In this document: positions 12,476-24,376 of the stretch, one piece after another
Layout of the letters: each line of letters opens with the position of its first letter
Numbering within the stretch: the first letter of the stretch is position 1
NCBI GenBank assembly: GCA_024449915.1
Contig: JAMZAV010004557.1
Span: 1-64,000 of the forward strand
DNA: 64,000 nucleotides
Direction: 5' to 3'
From: Sweltsa coloradensis
Lineage: Eukaryota; Arthropoda; Insecta; Plecoptera; Chloroperlidae
Notes under the pieces: generated by a model
Told to the model about the DNA's origin: nothing
The model's database searches: none
The model's input: only the letters and a program-made list of their open reading frames with translations
Program-made: the position numbers and the translations under genes

Positions 12476-15464
12476 GTATGGGACTTCCATGTTAATTGTT
12501 CAAAGTGCGCCGTTTTCGTGTTAAAAGCGGGCAACATGACTTTTCTTCTAGGTTATTTGACGCTGAATTTGAAAACCAATGTTGCCTAACGGTGACTTAA
12601 AAACTTCAACCCTTAAATCCCATTTCTTTGGGTAAATGTGAAGAAATTGCAGACATTTAGGGGATCCTAGTTGGTGAACGTTATTTTGAAGATAAAAATT
12701 ATTTGAAAATTGTTTTTATCACAAACAAATGTCGAGAATATGGCTATTCCAAAATTTGAGCTAAACTTTTTAAAGGGTTTTAAAAATTTAATTTAAAACA
12801 CAAAAAAATAGCTGAACATAGGCGTTTTTTTAAATTTTTAACCACTGTAAAACTAGCATTGATGAGAAAGGTCTTGATACTCGCTGAGCTTTAAACGTAC
12901 ACTCCTGAATAAGGTGCAAAAAAAAATCAAAAATTCCTTTAAAAGCCTTTTTGTAAGATATTTTTTAATACTAGTTGGTGATATTTACTCTCGGACTTCG
13001 CCCTACTAGTCAGGGGACTATCCTAATTTGAGGCCGAACCTATAAGACAAATTGCAACAGAAGCGAATTTGGTATCTTTTGGATTTAAAAAAAAAAAAAA
13101 AAAACATTTCATAACCATAAAGAACCCCCTAAAATCCCCATAGGGTGGGGTCTAATTTCCCCCCTAAATGAAAATGTAAAAGATTAAATTTTTAAAAAAA
13201 ACTAATAAATTTAGTAACAGGGATATATTCAAGATTATTTAAGGGTTTTTAAAAAAAAAAATATTTAAATATTTTCAAAATTTTTTGTGGCCAGCAGAGG
13301 TCAATGAAGGTCAACTTTTGTATTTTTTAAAATATAATTTGGTAAACGTTTTTCTATGGGCCAAAAATTTTGACGATTGTTTTTTGTTCTAAATTTTTAG
13401 TAATCGGGCCCATTGAAAAAGTAAACTCATCAGGCAGAAAAGGTTATTTTTTAAATTGTAGGACCATAAACCCTTTCGGCATGTTGCCAAAAATCTGTTT
13501 ACTAGTACAAAAATCAGTTTTGTAAAATATTATTCCCGATAGGGGTTTTCTCCGTATTCGCATCGCAATATAAATTTGTACGACCTGGAACAAAACCCAC
13601 ACTTTAAAACCCTTACTGAATTTTTTGCAGGGATTTCATTTTTCCCAAAACTTAGATAAGACTCAAAATAAGTCATTGGATTTGATTTAAACAAAATTGA
13701 CAAATAAAGTGTAGGAAATGAGGTTGTCTTCTAGAAAACACAAAACTATTCCCTAGGTGCCCGCAAAGGGTCGCTGTACCTCGGTACTCGTAAAAAAGCC
13801 ACGTTTTGGCTTTTTTAAGGTGTTTTCCAACCGCCAAAAAACATAAATGAACTTTTTAAAAGTCATAAAACAGAGTATTTGGTACCTGACAACTCATACC
13901 AATTTTTTTTGGGATGAAACAAATCCTTTGAGTTAAAAAAGGGTGCAAAAAATTTTCAAAATCACTTCTGTAACTCCTCTGTAGGGGCCCAATTTTCTGC
14001 CGGCAACTATTAGGCTACGTTTTTAGCAAAAGCCATATTAATCGGCTTGAGTTAAATAAAAAAAAAAAATAAAAAAAAAAAAATTGTTTTTTTGGTTACC
14101 CCCCAGTAGTAAAGTTTCAGGGGGACTTTAAATCAAAAAGGGCTAAGCCAACCCCTTTTGGCCCCCAATTCTAGTGGAGAAGCTGTGTGACAACTAATAC
14201 TTCACCTCTGGCCGTGAAATAAAGTCAAAACAGCTTTAAAAAATATATGATGAATCGAAGTTGATGAGCAGCTTGTATTTTTGGGGGAAAGAACCCAAAA
14301 AAAATTTATCGAAGTGCGGTATGGAGCATAACATATTAAATGATTTCCAAAATGCGCCCGTAATGAGCGTACGACTCTGTGGTTTAAGCCTAATGGCAGA
14401 CAAAGAAATACCCCTCAAATTATATGGAAATTAAACCGGAAATTAAAAAAATCCATTCGCGTGGTGTTTTCCAGTTTAAAAGAAATTGAGAAATACCTGA
14501 TATTTTTATTTTTTTTCGTCGGAATTTCGAAGAAAAATAAAATAAAAAAATATGGGGACAAGCAATGGCATGGCTTGTAAGTAAATTTCACTTACGATTT
14601 TCAAGATCAAACCCTTTTTTGTCTCGGATTTTGCGGAAAGAAAACCCAGTTTTCAAAGAATAAGAAATATCTTTGTAATAGAATCAAAACCGAGATGAAA
14701 AATATATATTAATTTTTTTGGTACCGTAACAAAAAGACTGACGATTTTTGGTTGTGAAACGTATCTTATGCCAAAAAAAAAGAGGGGGACAAAAATTAAT
14801 GAAACGAAAGACCCAACGAAAGGTCTATCATGCACTAGCAGTTTAGTCGCCCCAAATGCAATGGTCAAAAAATAGCAGGCATGAGATACTAAAAACTTCT
14901 AAACGCAAGTCACATGAAAAAAGTGAAAGGCATTAGTGCATCCCAAAATCAGTCAACACAGGATTCATTCACCTATTTTGTAGGAGGAACTTTTTTAGAA
15001 AATGAGTCAATCGAAAATATTTAAATCTGTGTCAAGATTAGTTTTTTGCGTTATCTTATGGTGAAGTTTAGACACCTAGGCTTGGGGGTTAGGTTGTCCG
15101 GTACTCTCCCCCCAAGAAAAGCATTCTAACAATTGTAATTTAAATTTTTTTTGCGACGCAAAAACATATGTTACAAAGATATTTTTGGGAAGCAATGCCT
15201 GGCAATGATGCCATTTAAATTCAAAATGTCGATGAAGCCACAGGGGGTGTGATGTTAAAATCTACATAAGCAAATTCGGTATTTCTCTGCATACAACAGA
15301 GACTTCATTTTGTAGGGGGTGAGCGTTTAAATATTTTAAGCACAAAAAGGCTAAATGGCAAAGGATGGGGTTCGTGTCCTTTGAGCCTTGGTTACATTCA
15401 AGAAGGTAAAAGTTAAAAAACAGGGTAAAATTTTTGGGGCGATCGGGAAAATTTCATTGTAATT
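12476..15464. other. Noisy AT-rich interruption of the non-LTR element; no gene
   Basis: From about 12,480 the sequence loses coding character and fills with homopolymers. Short frames at 14,236-14,418 and 14,653-14,868 (minus) match nothing I recognise. The sequence is probably the far, poorly resolved part of the tandem repeat seen more clearly at 15,465-16,290. Confidence 0.5.
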
Positions 15465-16290
15465 TTTTTTATTTACACACCAAAATCAATAAGATCATGT
15501 TTAAGTTAAAAAACAAATACCACTAAAATTTTAAGATAACGTTAAAGTTTTTTTTAAAGTTGCATGCAAATTTAGACATACAATTTTTTTTCGGGGGATG
15601 TGTAGGGGAGGAGGCAACGGGTGGAAAAAAATTTTTTTTTGGTTTAGCACACCGAAGTCAGAAGATCAACTTTTAAATATAAAACAAAATTGTTTTCAAA
15701 TGAAAACTTTAATTTTTTTTTTGGGTAAGGGGGGCCGGGGGGGGGGGTATGGGGGGGGTAAATTCTTCAAAATCCGGGCAACAAGTTTTTTTTTGTTTAG
15801 CCACCAAATTTAAATCAAAAATCGCGTTAAGTACGAACAGAAATGTATATAAATGTCAAATTTTGTTTTTGGAGGGGGGAGGGGGTCAAAGGGGGGGTGT
15901 TAGAGCCATCGGACATCTGGGCAACATCCATTTTTCGGATTTAGCACACCAAAGTTAGTCAGATCGCGTTCAAGTTCGAACAAAAATGTATGTCAACCTT
16001 TTGTTGTTGGGGCGGGGGGGGGAGGAGGGTAAAAGGGGGGGGCGGGCGTCTGGGCAACATCAATGTAAGTTTCTAGCACATCAAAGTTAGTAAGATCGCG
16101 TTCTAAGTACAAGTGAATGAATGTAAGTGTCAAACTTTTGATTTTTTTTGGGAGGGGGGATAGGTACCCCCCCAATTAGGGGGATAGAGCCATCGGACGT
16201 TTGGGCAACATGGTTTTTCGGTTTAAGCACACCAAAGTTAGTAAGATCACGTTCCAAGTTTGCTTTTAACACCCTTTCGGCTAAACCACA
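15465..16290 (+). repeat. ~150-bp G-rich tandem repeat
   Basis: Units share TTTAGCACACCAAAGTTAGT, then AGATCGCGTT, AAATGTAT, a long G run and GGGCAACAT. Starts lie near 15,473, 15,643, 15,796, 15,938, 16,073 and 16,224, a period of about 140-170 bp. Units nearest the clean flank at 16,290 are most alike; those to the left degrade. The G-runs are on the plus strand throughout. Confidence 0.75.
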
Positions 16291-16293
16291 TGT

Positions 16294-17355
16294 TTGAACC
16301 AGGCTACAGGTCATAAAGTCATAAAATACAGAGATTATAAGATGTTCAAGGAAGAAGAATTCAGGGCCAAATATACTCAAGCAATTTTTAATAACAAATG
16401 GGTTAACAATCTAGAAGGAGCTGATCCTGACCTTATGGCTACTGAGATGGTGAATAACTTAACTGCTGTAAATAATGACTATATTCCAATTAAGAGGGTA
16501 GAAATTAAAAACAAATACAGCACTAATAAATGGTTTGATAATGAGAAATAAGTTATATAGGGATGTGGTGGGCAGTAAAGCTAGATCTAGTTATTTAAAA
16601 GAAGTGAATACTATACTATTAAAAAATATAAAGAAAAGAGGAATGAAGTAGTACAGTTAATAAGAACCAAAAAAAGAAATTACTTCGAGAATAAGATATC
16701 TGAAAATGTAAAGAACCCTCAAAAAATGTGGCAAATACTAAAGTCTTTCTATAATGGGAATAAATATGAACATACTAAACCATCAAGTATAATATTTGAT
16801 AGCAAGATATGTACGGATAATCTAACTATTGCTATTAATTTCAATAAAATATTTTTTAGAGAGTGTTAGTAAAATTACTAACGCTTTACCACCATCCTCC
16901 AAAAAGGATACAAATTCTCTGATTAATAGAATTGACCCCATAGAAAATAAAATGGAAGAATTTAAAAGTGTAACTGAAGCCAAGGTTTTAAATATAATTA
17001 AAAAGATTAAATCACGATCATCTATTGAGGACGGTATAAATAAAACCAACTTTTTGGCTTGCAAAACCTTGCTAACACCGTTAACTAATATTATTAATAC
17101 TTCATTAAAAAATGGCAAATTTCCAAGTAACTTAAAATTAGCAACAATAGTTCCAGTACCGAAGATAGCAAATACGGATGGTAGACAATTTTACAGGCCC
17201 ATAAATACGCTTCATATAATAATTGATAAAGTTTTAGAATACGTAGTTATTGAACAAATGCAGGACTATGAAACTGACACCAAGATCCTCACTGAAAATC
17301 AATCCGGTTTTCGTGGTAAACATTCTTGTGAAACTGCAATACAATTTACTATAAA
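16294..17355 (+). pseudogene. Reverse transcriptase N-terminal half (CR1/Jockey-like)
   Basis: Continues ORF2 after the endonuclease. The frame 16,294-16,551 is the linker (KVIKYRDYKMFKEEEF, then WFDNE). The region 16,560-16,860 carries the YFENKISENVKNPQKMW linker motif in shifted frames. The frame 16,829-17,359 holds the fingers of the RT: ISSLK-type thumb contacts are absent but SSIEDGINKT, LATIVPVPKIANTDGRQFYR and LTENQSGFRGKHSCETA are the conserved RT blocks 1-3 of this group. Several frameshifts occur. The frame is cut at 17,356 by a Helitron-like insertion and resumes at 18,877. Confidence 0.8.
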
Positions 17356-18876
17356 CTAGGAAAACGCAAAAGTCCCGCCGCGTTGATGGATGAGCTTTTT
17401 TTAAAGTTTTTAGTTTGCGTGGGATATCTTTACTTTTGCAAGTGTTTTGCTTTGCTGCCTATGCATCAGAGTCGATAAAGAAGTTTCCCCGTTGGGGAGG
17501 TCCTCCAACTCCCTATACCGCCCTGGGTTAAATAAAAAGTCGGTTTTTGGCGTTTGGAATCTAACGTTCCGCGCGACATCTGTGTGACAATTGATGGAAC
17601 TACATCAATAAAACTACGTCACTTTTCTACTAGTAGTTAACAGTCGATGACGACAAATGGCGGAAACGTCAAAATATTAAATACGATCGAATGTTGGCGA
17701 ATGTTTTGGAGTAAAGCAAACTCTCTTTATTGATGAGGATATTTCTGATGGAGTAGACCTAAGCCTAGGACCTAGGCCGACAATATGTGTTGTTCAAGAT
17801 TTCGATTTGAATGCCAAGGGCGTACTTACGTCTGAAAACTGTATTGTGGCCTTGGGCCTAGGCTACACTTACGTCCGTTAGGCTTGAACAAGACATATCT
17901 CAAATTATTTCGCACGAAAATGTCAGTGACGCCTGCGCAACACTTTATAGTACAATAATAAATCAAAAGTAAATCGTTTTAAAAGACTAGGGCCCAGGGC
18001 TAATATGATTGAAATAAAATTGAAGTTTGACGTTTCGTCTGTTTTTTGTTGATTTCAGCGTCACTGCACATCGATAATCTACTGACCGTATTAAGCGTGC
18101 AGTGCTTTTATTAGTTTCACATTTAAGCCGCCCTCAGCGCGCAGAGCGTTAGATTCCGTTTTGACTTGGGAGTAAGGGGACCTCCCCAAAGGGGAAACTT
18201 CTTTATCGACTCTGCTATGCATTGTAGGTGATTGTTGTCAAGTTCCTATTGTTACTTGTCATATGTAATTATTTACCGTAAAAAACTTATATAAAAAGCT
18301 TTATTTTTATGGATTCTGGCTAACTTTTTCAACTTTTTCTTTCAAAAGGTACTACATCACCATAACCTTAATGTCCATGTATAATATAAACGTTGTAGCC
18401 CCACCCGTTTGGTCACAATCGGCCCAAATGGCACGAAAATATCGCACTAAACCGTAAAAAACGTATATTAAAAGCTTTATTTTTATGGATTCTGGCTAAT
18501 TTTTCCAACTTTTTCTTTCAAAATGTACTACATTACCATAACATTAATGTCCATGTATAATATGAACGTTGTAGCCCTACCCGTTTGGTCAGAATCGGCC
18601 GAAATGGCACGAAAATATCGCACTAAAAATCGAAAAAAATCGTAAAAGTACGATATTCATGAGAAATATTTCTTCGATTGTACCCAAAAACAATACACCT
18701 CTAAGTTCAGAGATTTCAAAGGTCCCCTCAAATTTTCATCAATATCGCTTTTGCCGTTTGCCCGGAATCCTGCTAACAAACAGACAAAAATACAAACAAA
18801 AAAAACAAAAAAAAAACATTGGAGCTAAATTTTTTTGGGGGTCAGTGAAATTGAAGTCTTCGCTTCGCTCATCCAA
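17356..18876 (-). mobile_element. Helitron-like element copy C, inserted in the RT gene and itself split by a hAT MITE
   Basis: Minus-strand ends TTGGATGAGCG and CTAG, flanks A and T. It lies precisely between the two halves of the RT reading region, so the interruption is an insertion rather than divergence. Without the nested MITE (17,467-18,214) it is about 770 bp, with the internal ~165-bp segment duplicated (18,280-18,445 and 18,446-18,600). Confidence 0.8.
17459..18222. mobile_element. Non-autonomous hAT transposon (MITE) with 8-bp target duplication
   Basis: The element proper is 17,467-18,214 (748 bp). It begins CAGAGTCGATAAAGAAGTTT and ends with its reverse complement; the inverted repeats run about 37 bp with one mismatch. 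CTATGCAT stands on both sides (17,459-17,466 and 18,215-18,222). Eight-base duplications and CAGRG-type ends define the hAT superfamily. No transposase is encoded, so it would depend on a source elsewhere. Copy E of the host repeat shows the unoccupied site as CTACGCAT near 36,532. Confidence 0.95.
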
Positions 18877-20082
18877 TAAAAGGAAAAATAATAGAGAAAA
18901 AAAAAATTACAATTGCAGTTTTCCTGGATTTGAAAAAAAGCTTTTGAAACTGTTGATAGGTGCATCCTGATTGCAAAGTTAAAAAGATATGGATTCCGCG
19001 GACAAGTTTTAAGCTGGTTTACTTCATACTTATTAAACAGAACACAAAGAGTAAAATTCAATAATATAGTATCAGAACCACTACCATCTGAGACTGGAGT
19101 ACCTCAAGGGTCAATCTTGGGGCCATTATTATTTATTATTTTTATGAACGATATCGTAAAAGTACTAAAAAACTGTAAAATACATATGTATGCTTCCGAT
19201 ATCGTTATTAGCATTAGTGGCACAAATATTCATTAAATAACCAGGTTATTGAATGAAGACCTGAAACGAATAAATTTGTGGATAATTGAAAACAGAATGA
19301 AAGTCAACCCATGCAAATCTCAAGCATTAATTATGTGCTCAAAATATATGCAGCACACATATCGCCAAGAATTAAATGCGGTAAAAATTGAAATTGATGG
19401 TGTAGAAATCAAGGTTGTTACCCAAGTCAAGTATCTGGGAGTAATACTTGATCCAGAACTAAATTTTAAAAGCCATGGTAGTTACATACTAAGGAAGTTT
19501 TCGAGCAAAGTAGGATTTTCAAGAAGAATTAGCAGGTGCCTCAGCATAGATTCAAAAATTAAATTATATCAATCAATTGTTGCCCCACATATTGACTACT
19601 GTAGCAGTATCCTATTTCTTTTAAATAAAAATGAAATAGAGGCACTGCAAAAACAACAAAACAAAGCTGTAAGATACATCCTGCAGGTGAATAGATACAC
19701 ACCAATAAGTGATATGTACAAAGCAATATCTTGGTTAAAAATAAGAGACAGGATATTGTTAAATACATTAACATTTATATTAAGGATGCATAAAGGTCTG
19801 GTACCAGATTATCTGGCTAATAATATCCGGAAATGTGATTTTCCTCGTGTGTACAATACCAGATCAAAAATAAAACAAGCAACTGACATTAAGAGAACGT
19901 CTACTAAATATGGTGATAACTCGATTTTCGGAAAAGGTATTCGAATTTTTAATAGAATTCCATTGAAAATAAGAGATGATTCTTCTGTCCATAGTTTTAG
20001 AAGGCTATGCTGTAAATTAATTAAGGACAAAGCTAGCCTAATGCCTCTTCCTCATGAGAATAGGGGATTCTGGGATAATTAG
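18877..20082 (+). pseudogene. Reverse transcriptase C-terminal half (CR1/Jockey-like), inactive motif
   Basis: Resumes the RT after insertion C. In mixed frames: ITIAVFLDLKK (motif A) near 18,900, SETGVPQGSILGPLLFIIF (motif B) near 19,088, and MYASDIVI (motif C) near 19,187. Motif C in active enzymes has two adjacent aspartates after Tyr-Ala; here the first is Ser. The clean frame 19,249-20,082 (277 aa) carries the thumb and C-terminal region: KVNPCKSQALIM, VKYLGVILDPELNFKSH, DYCSSILFLL and IFNRIPLKIRDD. A stop near 19,236 separates it from motif C. Confidence 0.85.
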
Positions 20083-20545
20083 ACCCAAGTTGTGAGTGTA
20101 CACTTCAAATTCCGGTTTGAAAATACAGAATATACTAACAACATAAAGTATTATGTACGAATGACACTATGTTTTGTGCCCAGGGATTTAATACAGATTG
20201 AATTGCCTTATATCCAACTAGTTCCTATGAATATTTATTAGGTATGAACTTGTCAGATAAATGGGTACACAGTGTAGTGTACATCCATTGTAGAATATTT
20301 TTAAGGTTTTGTTTAGATATCCGTAATAAAATGTATTGCAATATTGTATAGTAAATAGTAATATTTGGTATGTTTGTTTATAGGATATTCATGTGTAATG
20401 TGTACATAATATAGTTTTTGATTTGTTCATGTACATTTACTGTAACATTCACTGTAACCACTGTATGCTCTGTAATTGTTTTAAATATGTGTTCCATGTA
20501 TTGTATTGTAATACTACTAAATTAGCTAATGTGCTATAATAAAAT
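20083..20545 (+). other. 3' untranslated region of the non-LTR retrotransposon
   Basis: AT-rich non-coding sequence follows the ORF2 stop and ends AATAAAATACTT immediately before the CTA repeat. The position and the AATAAA fit a retrotransposon 3' UTR. Confidence 0.7.
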
Positions 20546-20549
20546 ACTT

Positions 20550-20647
<98 letters not shown>

Positions 20648-20673
20648 TACTACTACTACTACTACTACTACTA
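20546..20673 (+). repeat. (CTA)n tail
   Basis: Nearly pure CTA/ACT triplets with two small interruptions. The tract sits directly at the 3' end of a non-LTR element, so it is most simply the simple-repeat tail that several non-LTR clades carry in place of poly(A). Confidence 0.85.
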
Positions 20674-21042
20674 CAATCTATGAATGAGGTGAAGAGGAAA
20701 TAAAAGAAGTGATTATAAAAAGGGGAAAGAATATTATTGTCTATGATTTGTCTTTGTTTTTGTTTTTGAAGTTATGTAATCTTTGTGGTGGTTATATGGT
20801 AGTATAATGTTTCTTATATTGTATACTATTGTGTTACTCTTTAGTTTTAGAATGTTTTTCATTTTTCGTTATCTGAATTTATTGTATCACGACAAAATGA
20901 GAGTCAGAGATATTGTTTGTATATGTTTTTTTGTTAAAGAGACTCTGCAGACAAGCTACGTAAGTAGTTTTGCGGAGTCTGAAATTGTTGTATTTTGTAT
21001 TTTTTCAAAAAAAAGAACAATTCAAAAAAAAAAAAAAAAAAA

Positions 21043-21085
<43 letters not shown>

Positions 21086-21099
21086 ACTACTACTACTTT

Positions 21100-21165
<66 letters not shown>

Positions 21166-21190
21166 ACTACTAACTACTACTACTACTATA
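20674..21190 (+). mobile_element. Non-LTR 3' fragment, tandem unit 1 with (ACT)n tail
   Basis: Begins AATCTATGAATGAGGTGAA, carries a 3' UTR with an inverted motif (AGACTCTGCAGAC to GCGGAGTCT near 20,938-20,982), then an A-run and a long ACT tract (21,043-21,190). It is more 5'-truncated than units 2-4. Frames rich in Leu, Thr or Tyr here are translations of the triplet repeat. Confidence 0.8.
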
Positions 21191-21878
21191 CATTTTTAAG
21201 ATCATGTATCCCCCACAAGTATGACCATAAATGGTAATGTAGGTTTAATGTTTGTAAAAGAAATACTGAATATATGATACTAAAGAATAACTATTTTGGG
21301 CAAAGATTACTTAGCTGTGACGCAACATACATACGATACAAGAAATAGAGATGATTTTTTAATACCGGCAACCAGATAACACTTATGGAGATCAGGAAAA
21401 AAAATTATTGTACCTAAATACTTAATACCTTACCTGACAATTTAAAATCATTAAAATCTATGAATGAGGTGAAAGAGGAAATAAAGAATGGATTATAAAA
21501 GAATGAATATTATTGTCCTATGATTTGTCTTTTTTTTTTGTTTTTTGAAATTATGTAATCTTTGGTGGGGTGGTTATATGGTAGTATAATGTTTTTTTAT
21601 TTGTATACTATTGTGTTACTCTTTAGTTTTAGAATGTTTTTCATTTTTGTTATCTGAATTTATTGTATCACGACAAAATGAGAGTCAGAGATATTGTTAT
21701 ATATGTTTTGTTGTTAAAGAGACTCTGCAGACAAGCTACGTAGTAGTTTTGCGGAGTCTGGAAATTGTTGTATTTTTTATTTTTTCCAAATAGAAAAATT
21801 AAAAAAAAAAAACTACTACTACTACTACTTCTTCTTCTACTACTTCTACTTCTTCTTCTACTACTACTACTACTACAT

Positions 21879-21909
<31 letters not shown>

Positions 21910-21925
21910 TTCTACTACTACTACA
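21191..21925 (+). mobile_element. Non-LTR 3' fragment, tandem unit 2
   Basis: Contains the C-terminal coding remnant (FLIPATR-like near 21,350; LPDNLKSLKSMNEVKEEI near 21,435-21,480), the same 3' UTR with the GACTCTGCAGAC inverted motif, an A-run and a CTA/CTT tract. The C-terminal peptide with Leu-Pro-Asp-Asn-Leu resembles the end of CR1-type ORF2 proteins. Confidence 0.8.
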
Positions 21926-22600
21926 GAAACGTATTTTTAAGATCATTATCCTCACAAGTATGACATAAATGGTAATGTAGGTTAATGGTTTGTAAATGAA
22001 CTACATGAATATATGATACTAACGAATAACTATTTTTACAAAGATTACTAGCTGTGACGCAACATACTATGATACAAGAATAGAGATAGATTTTTAATAC
22101 CGGCAACCAGATACAACACTTATGGAGATCAGAAAGAAAAATTATTGTACCTAAATACTTAAATACCTTACCTGACAATTTAAAATCATTAAAATCTATG
22201 ACTGAGGTGAAGAGGAAATAAAAGAATGGATTATAAAAAGGGAAAAAGATATTGTCTATGATTTGTCTTTGTTTTTGTTTTTGAAGTTATGTAATCTTTG
22301 GTGGGGTGGTTATATGGTAGTATAAAAGTTTTTTTATATTGTATACTATTGTGTTACTCTTTAGTTTTAATGTTTTTCATTTTTTGTTATCTGAATTTAT
22401 TGTATCACGACAAAATGAGAGTCAGAGATATTGTTTGTATATTTTTTTGTTGTTAAAGAGACTCTGCAGACAAGCTACGTAAGTAGTTTTTTTCGAGTCT
22501 GAAATTGTTGTATTTTGTATTTTTTCCAAATAAAGACAAATTAAAAAAAAAAAACACTACTACTACTACTATACTACTACTTCTACTACTACTAAATAAC

Positions 22601-22633
<33 letters not shown>

Positions 22634-22635
22634 AA
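21926..22635 (+). mobile_element. Non-LTR 3' fragment, tandem unit 3
   Basis: Same order as unit 2: C-terminal remnant with GDQ-type residues near 22,130, 3' UTR, A-run, ACT tract (22,555-22,635). Many one-base deletions relative to unit 2. Confidence 0.8.
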
Positions 22636-23365
22636 AACGTATTTTTAAGATCCCTGTATCCTCACAATATGACATAAATGTAATGTTTTAAGTTTGTAAA
22701 AGACTACATGAATATATGTACAACGAAAAACATTTGACAAGGGTTCTTTGCTGTGACGCAACATACATTGATCAAGAAATAGAATTAATTTTTAAACCGG
22801 CAACCAGATACAACATTATGGAGCAGGAAAAAAAATTATTGTACCCAAATACTTAAAATTTCCTTACCTGACAATTAAATCATTAATCTATGGGCTGATG
22901 AAGAGGAAAATAAAAGAATGGATTATAAAAGGAGAATATTATTGTCATGATTGTCTTTTTTTTGTTTTGAAGTTATGTAATCTTTGGTGGGGTGGTTTAT
23001 ATGGTGTAAATGTTTCTTATATTGTATACTATTGTGTTCTCTTTAGTTTTAGAATGTTTTTCATTTCGTTATCTGATTTATTGTATCACACAAATGAGAG
23101 TCAGAGATATTGTTTTATAGTTTTGTTTTAAAGAGACTCTGCAGACAGCTACGTAAGTATTTTGCGGAGTCTGAAATTTTTTGTATTTTGTATTTTTTCC
23201 AAATAAGAACAATTCAAAAAAAAAAAAAACTACTACTACTACTTATTCAAATACTACTACTACTACTATACTACTATTCTACTTACTACTATACTAGTAC
23301 TACACACTAAATATACTACACTACTTAAATACTACTACTACTACTATACTTCTACTACTACAAAT
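22636..23365 (+). mobile_element. Non-LTR 3' fragment, tandem unit 4
   Basis: Same order again, the most deletion-ridden copy, with an ACT tract that is heavily interrupted (23,229-23,365). The array ends here. Confidence 0.75.
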
Positions 23366-24370
23366 AATAAACAAATCATACTTATCTAGGTCTTACTCTG
23401 ACCAACACCTTAAGTGGAACCCGCATGCCAAATGACATTAAAAAAGCAGTATCTTATTTTCATCTTCTATAGACTCGATATATATGCAATTTTTACCTTT
23501 GAGGCGGTTTTTTCTCTCACTTGTCCAATCAGTCCTGCAATATGGAAAAATTTTAGGGGGGGGCATTTTACACCCACATGCACCCTAAAATGCCCAGAAA
23601 TTAATACTTAAAAAACTACTATGTAAGACAAATTGTACTCCACCACCAACGTTTGCAGAACCCCTTTTTTTGGATATACGGCTTTTGTATAAGGATTTAA
23701 AGCCCCAATCTACCAGAAATATCCCGTAAACAGGGAAAATTACCACAGTAAAAAGACAAACCCCCGCGGAAATTTCCCCCAACACGGAAGTGTCGCAACT
23801 TAAAAAACGTCATGCGGATTTTCTGGTCTCAGAATTTACAATGCTTTGACAACCCCCCAATTGAAAACATTATACCCCGGGATTTAAACTTAAAATATGC
23901 TTTTGGTTGAGAAGACAGGAAGAGGAGGTGGGAAAATATGGTTTTTCCATGTTCCTTTAGACTGAGCAATGGTTTTAGGACGATTTCGTTCCTGCAACCC
24001 CCGCATGGGCTCTCTGCCCACTAACTTAAAAAGGGGCTAAAAACAATGACATAACTTAAATAAGCGAAAAACACACAGTATGGCCGTGGGAGCATGACAA
24101 TTTTAACTATTTTTTAAAAGGGAAAAACCATCCGCCGTCTAAAAGTATCTACCTAAATTTAACTGCCTTGTGTTAAAAAGCGGGTAAACAAAAAACCCCA
24201 AGATGGCGATTTGTCGATATTATTGAAGCAAAACGTCTTTCTTCCCCGAAACACTCAGAACTCCGATTCCGAAAAAAGCAAATTGGTGGCATGGAATAAC
24301 TATACAGGTAGGTCATAGGCTGTACCTTGTTATTAGTAGGGGCTAGGTAATTTCCCTGGCCCAAAAGGGG
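23366..24370. other. Unidentified AT-rich DNA, no gene seen
   Basis: No frame shows a recognisable domain. Homopolymer density rises between 23,520 and 24,200, suggesting lower consensus quality. Confidence 0.4.
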
Positions 24371-24376
24371 AAGAGC

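Noticed and set aside
20783..21968. Poly-Leu, poly-Thr, poly-Tyr and poly-Ser frames
   Set aside because: Translations of the ACT/CTT triplet tracts.
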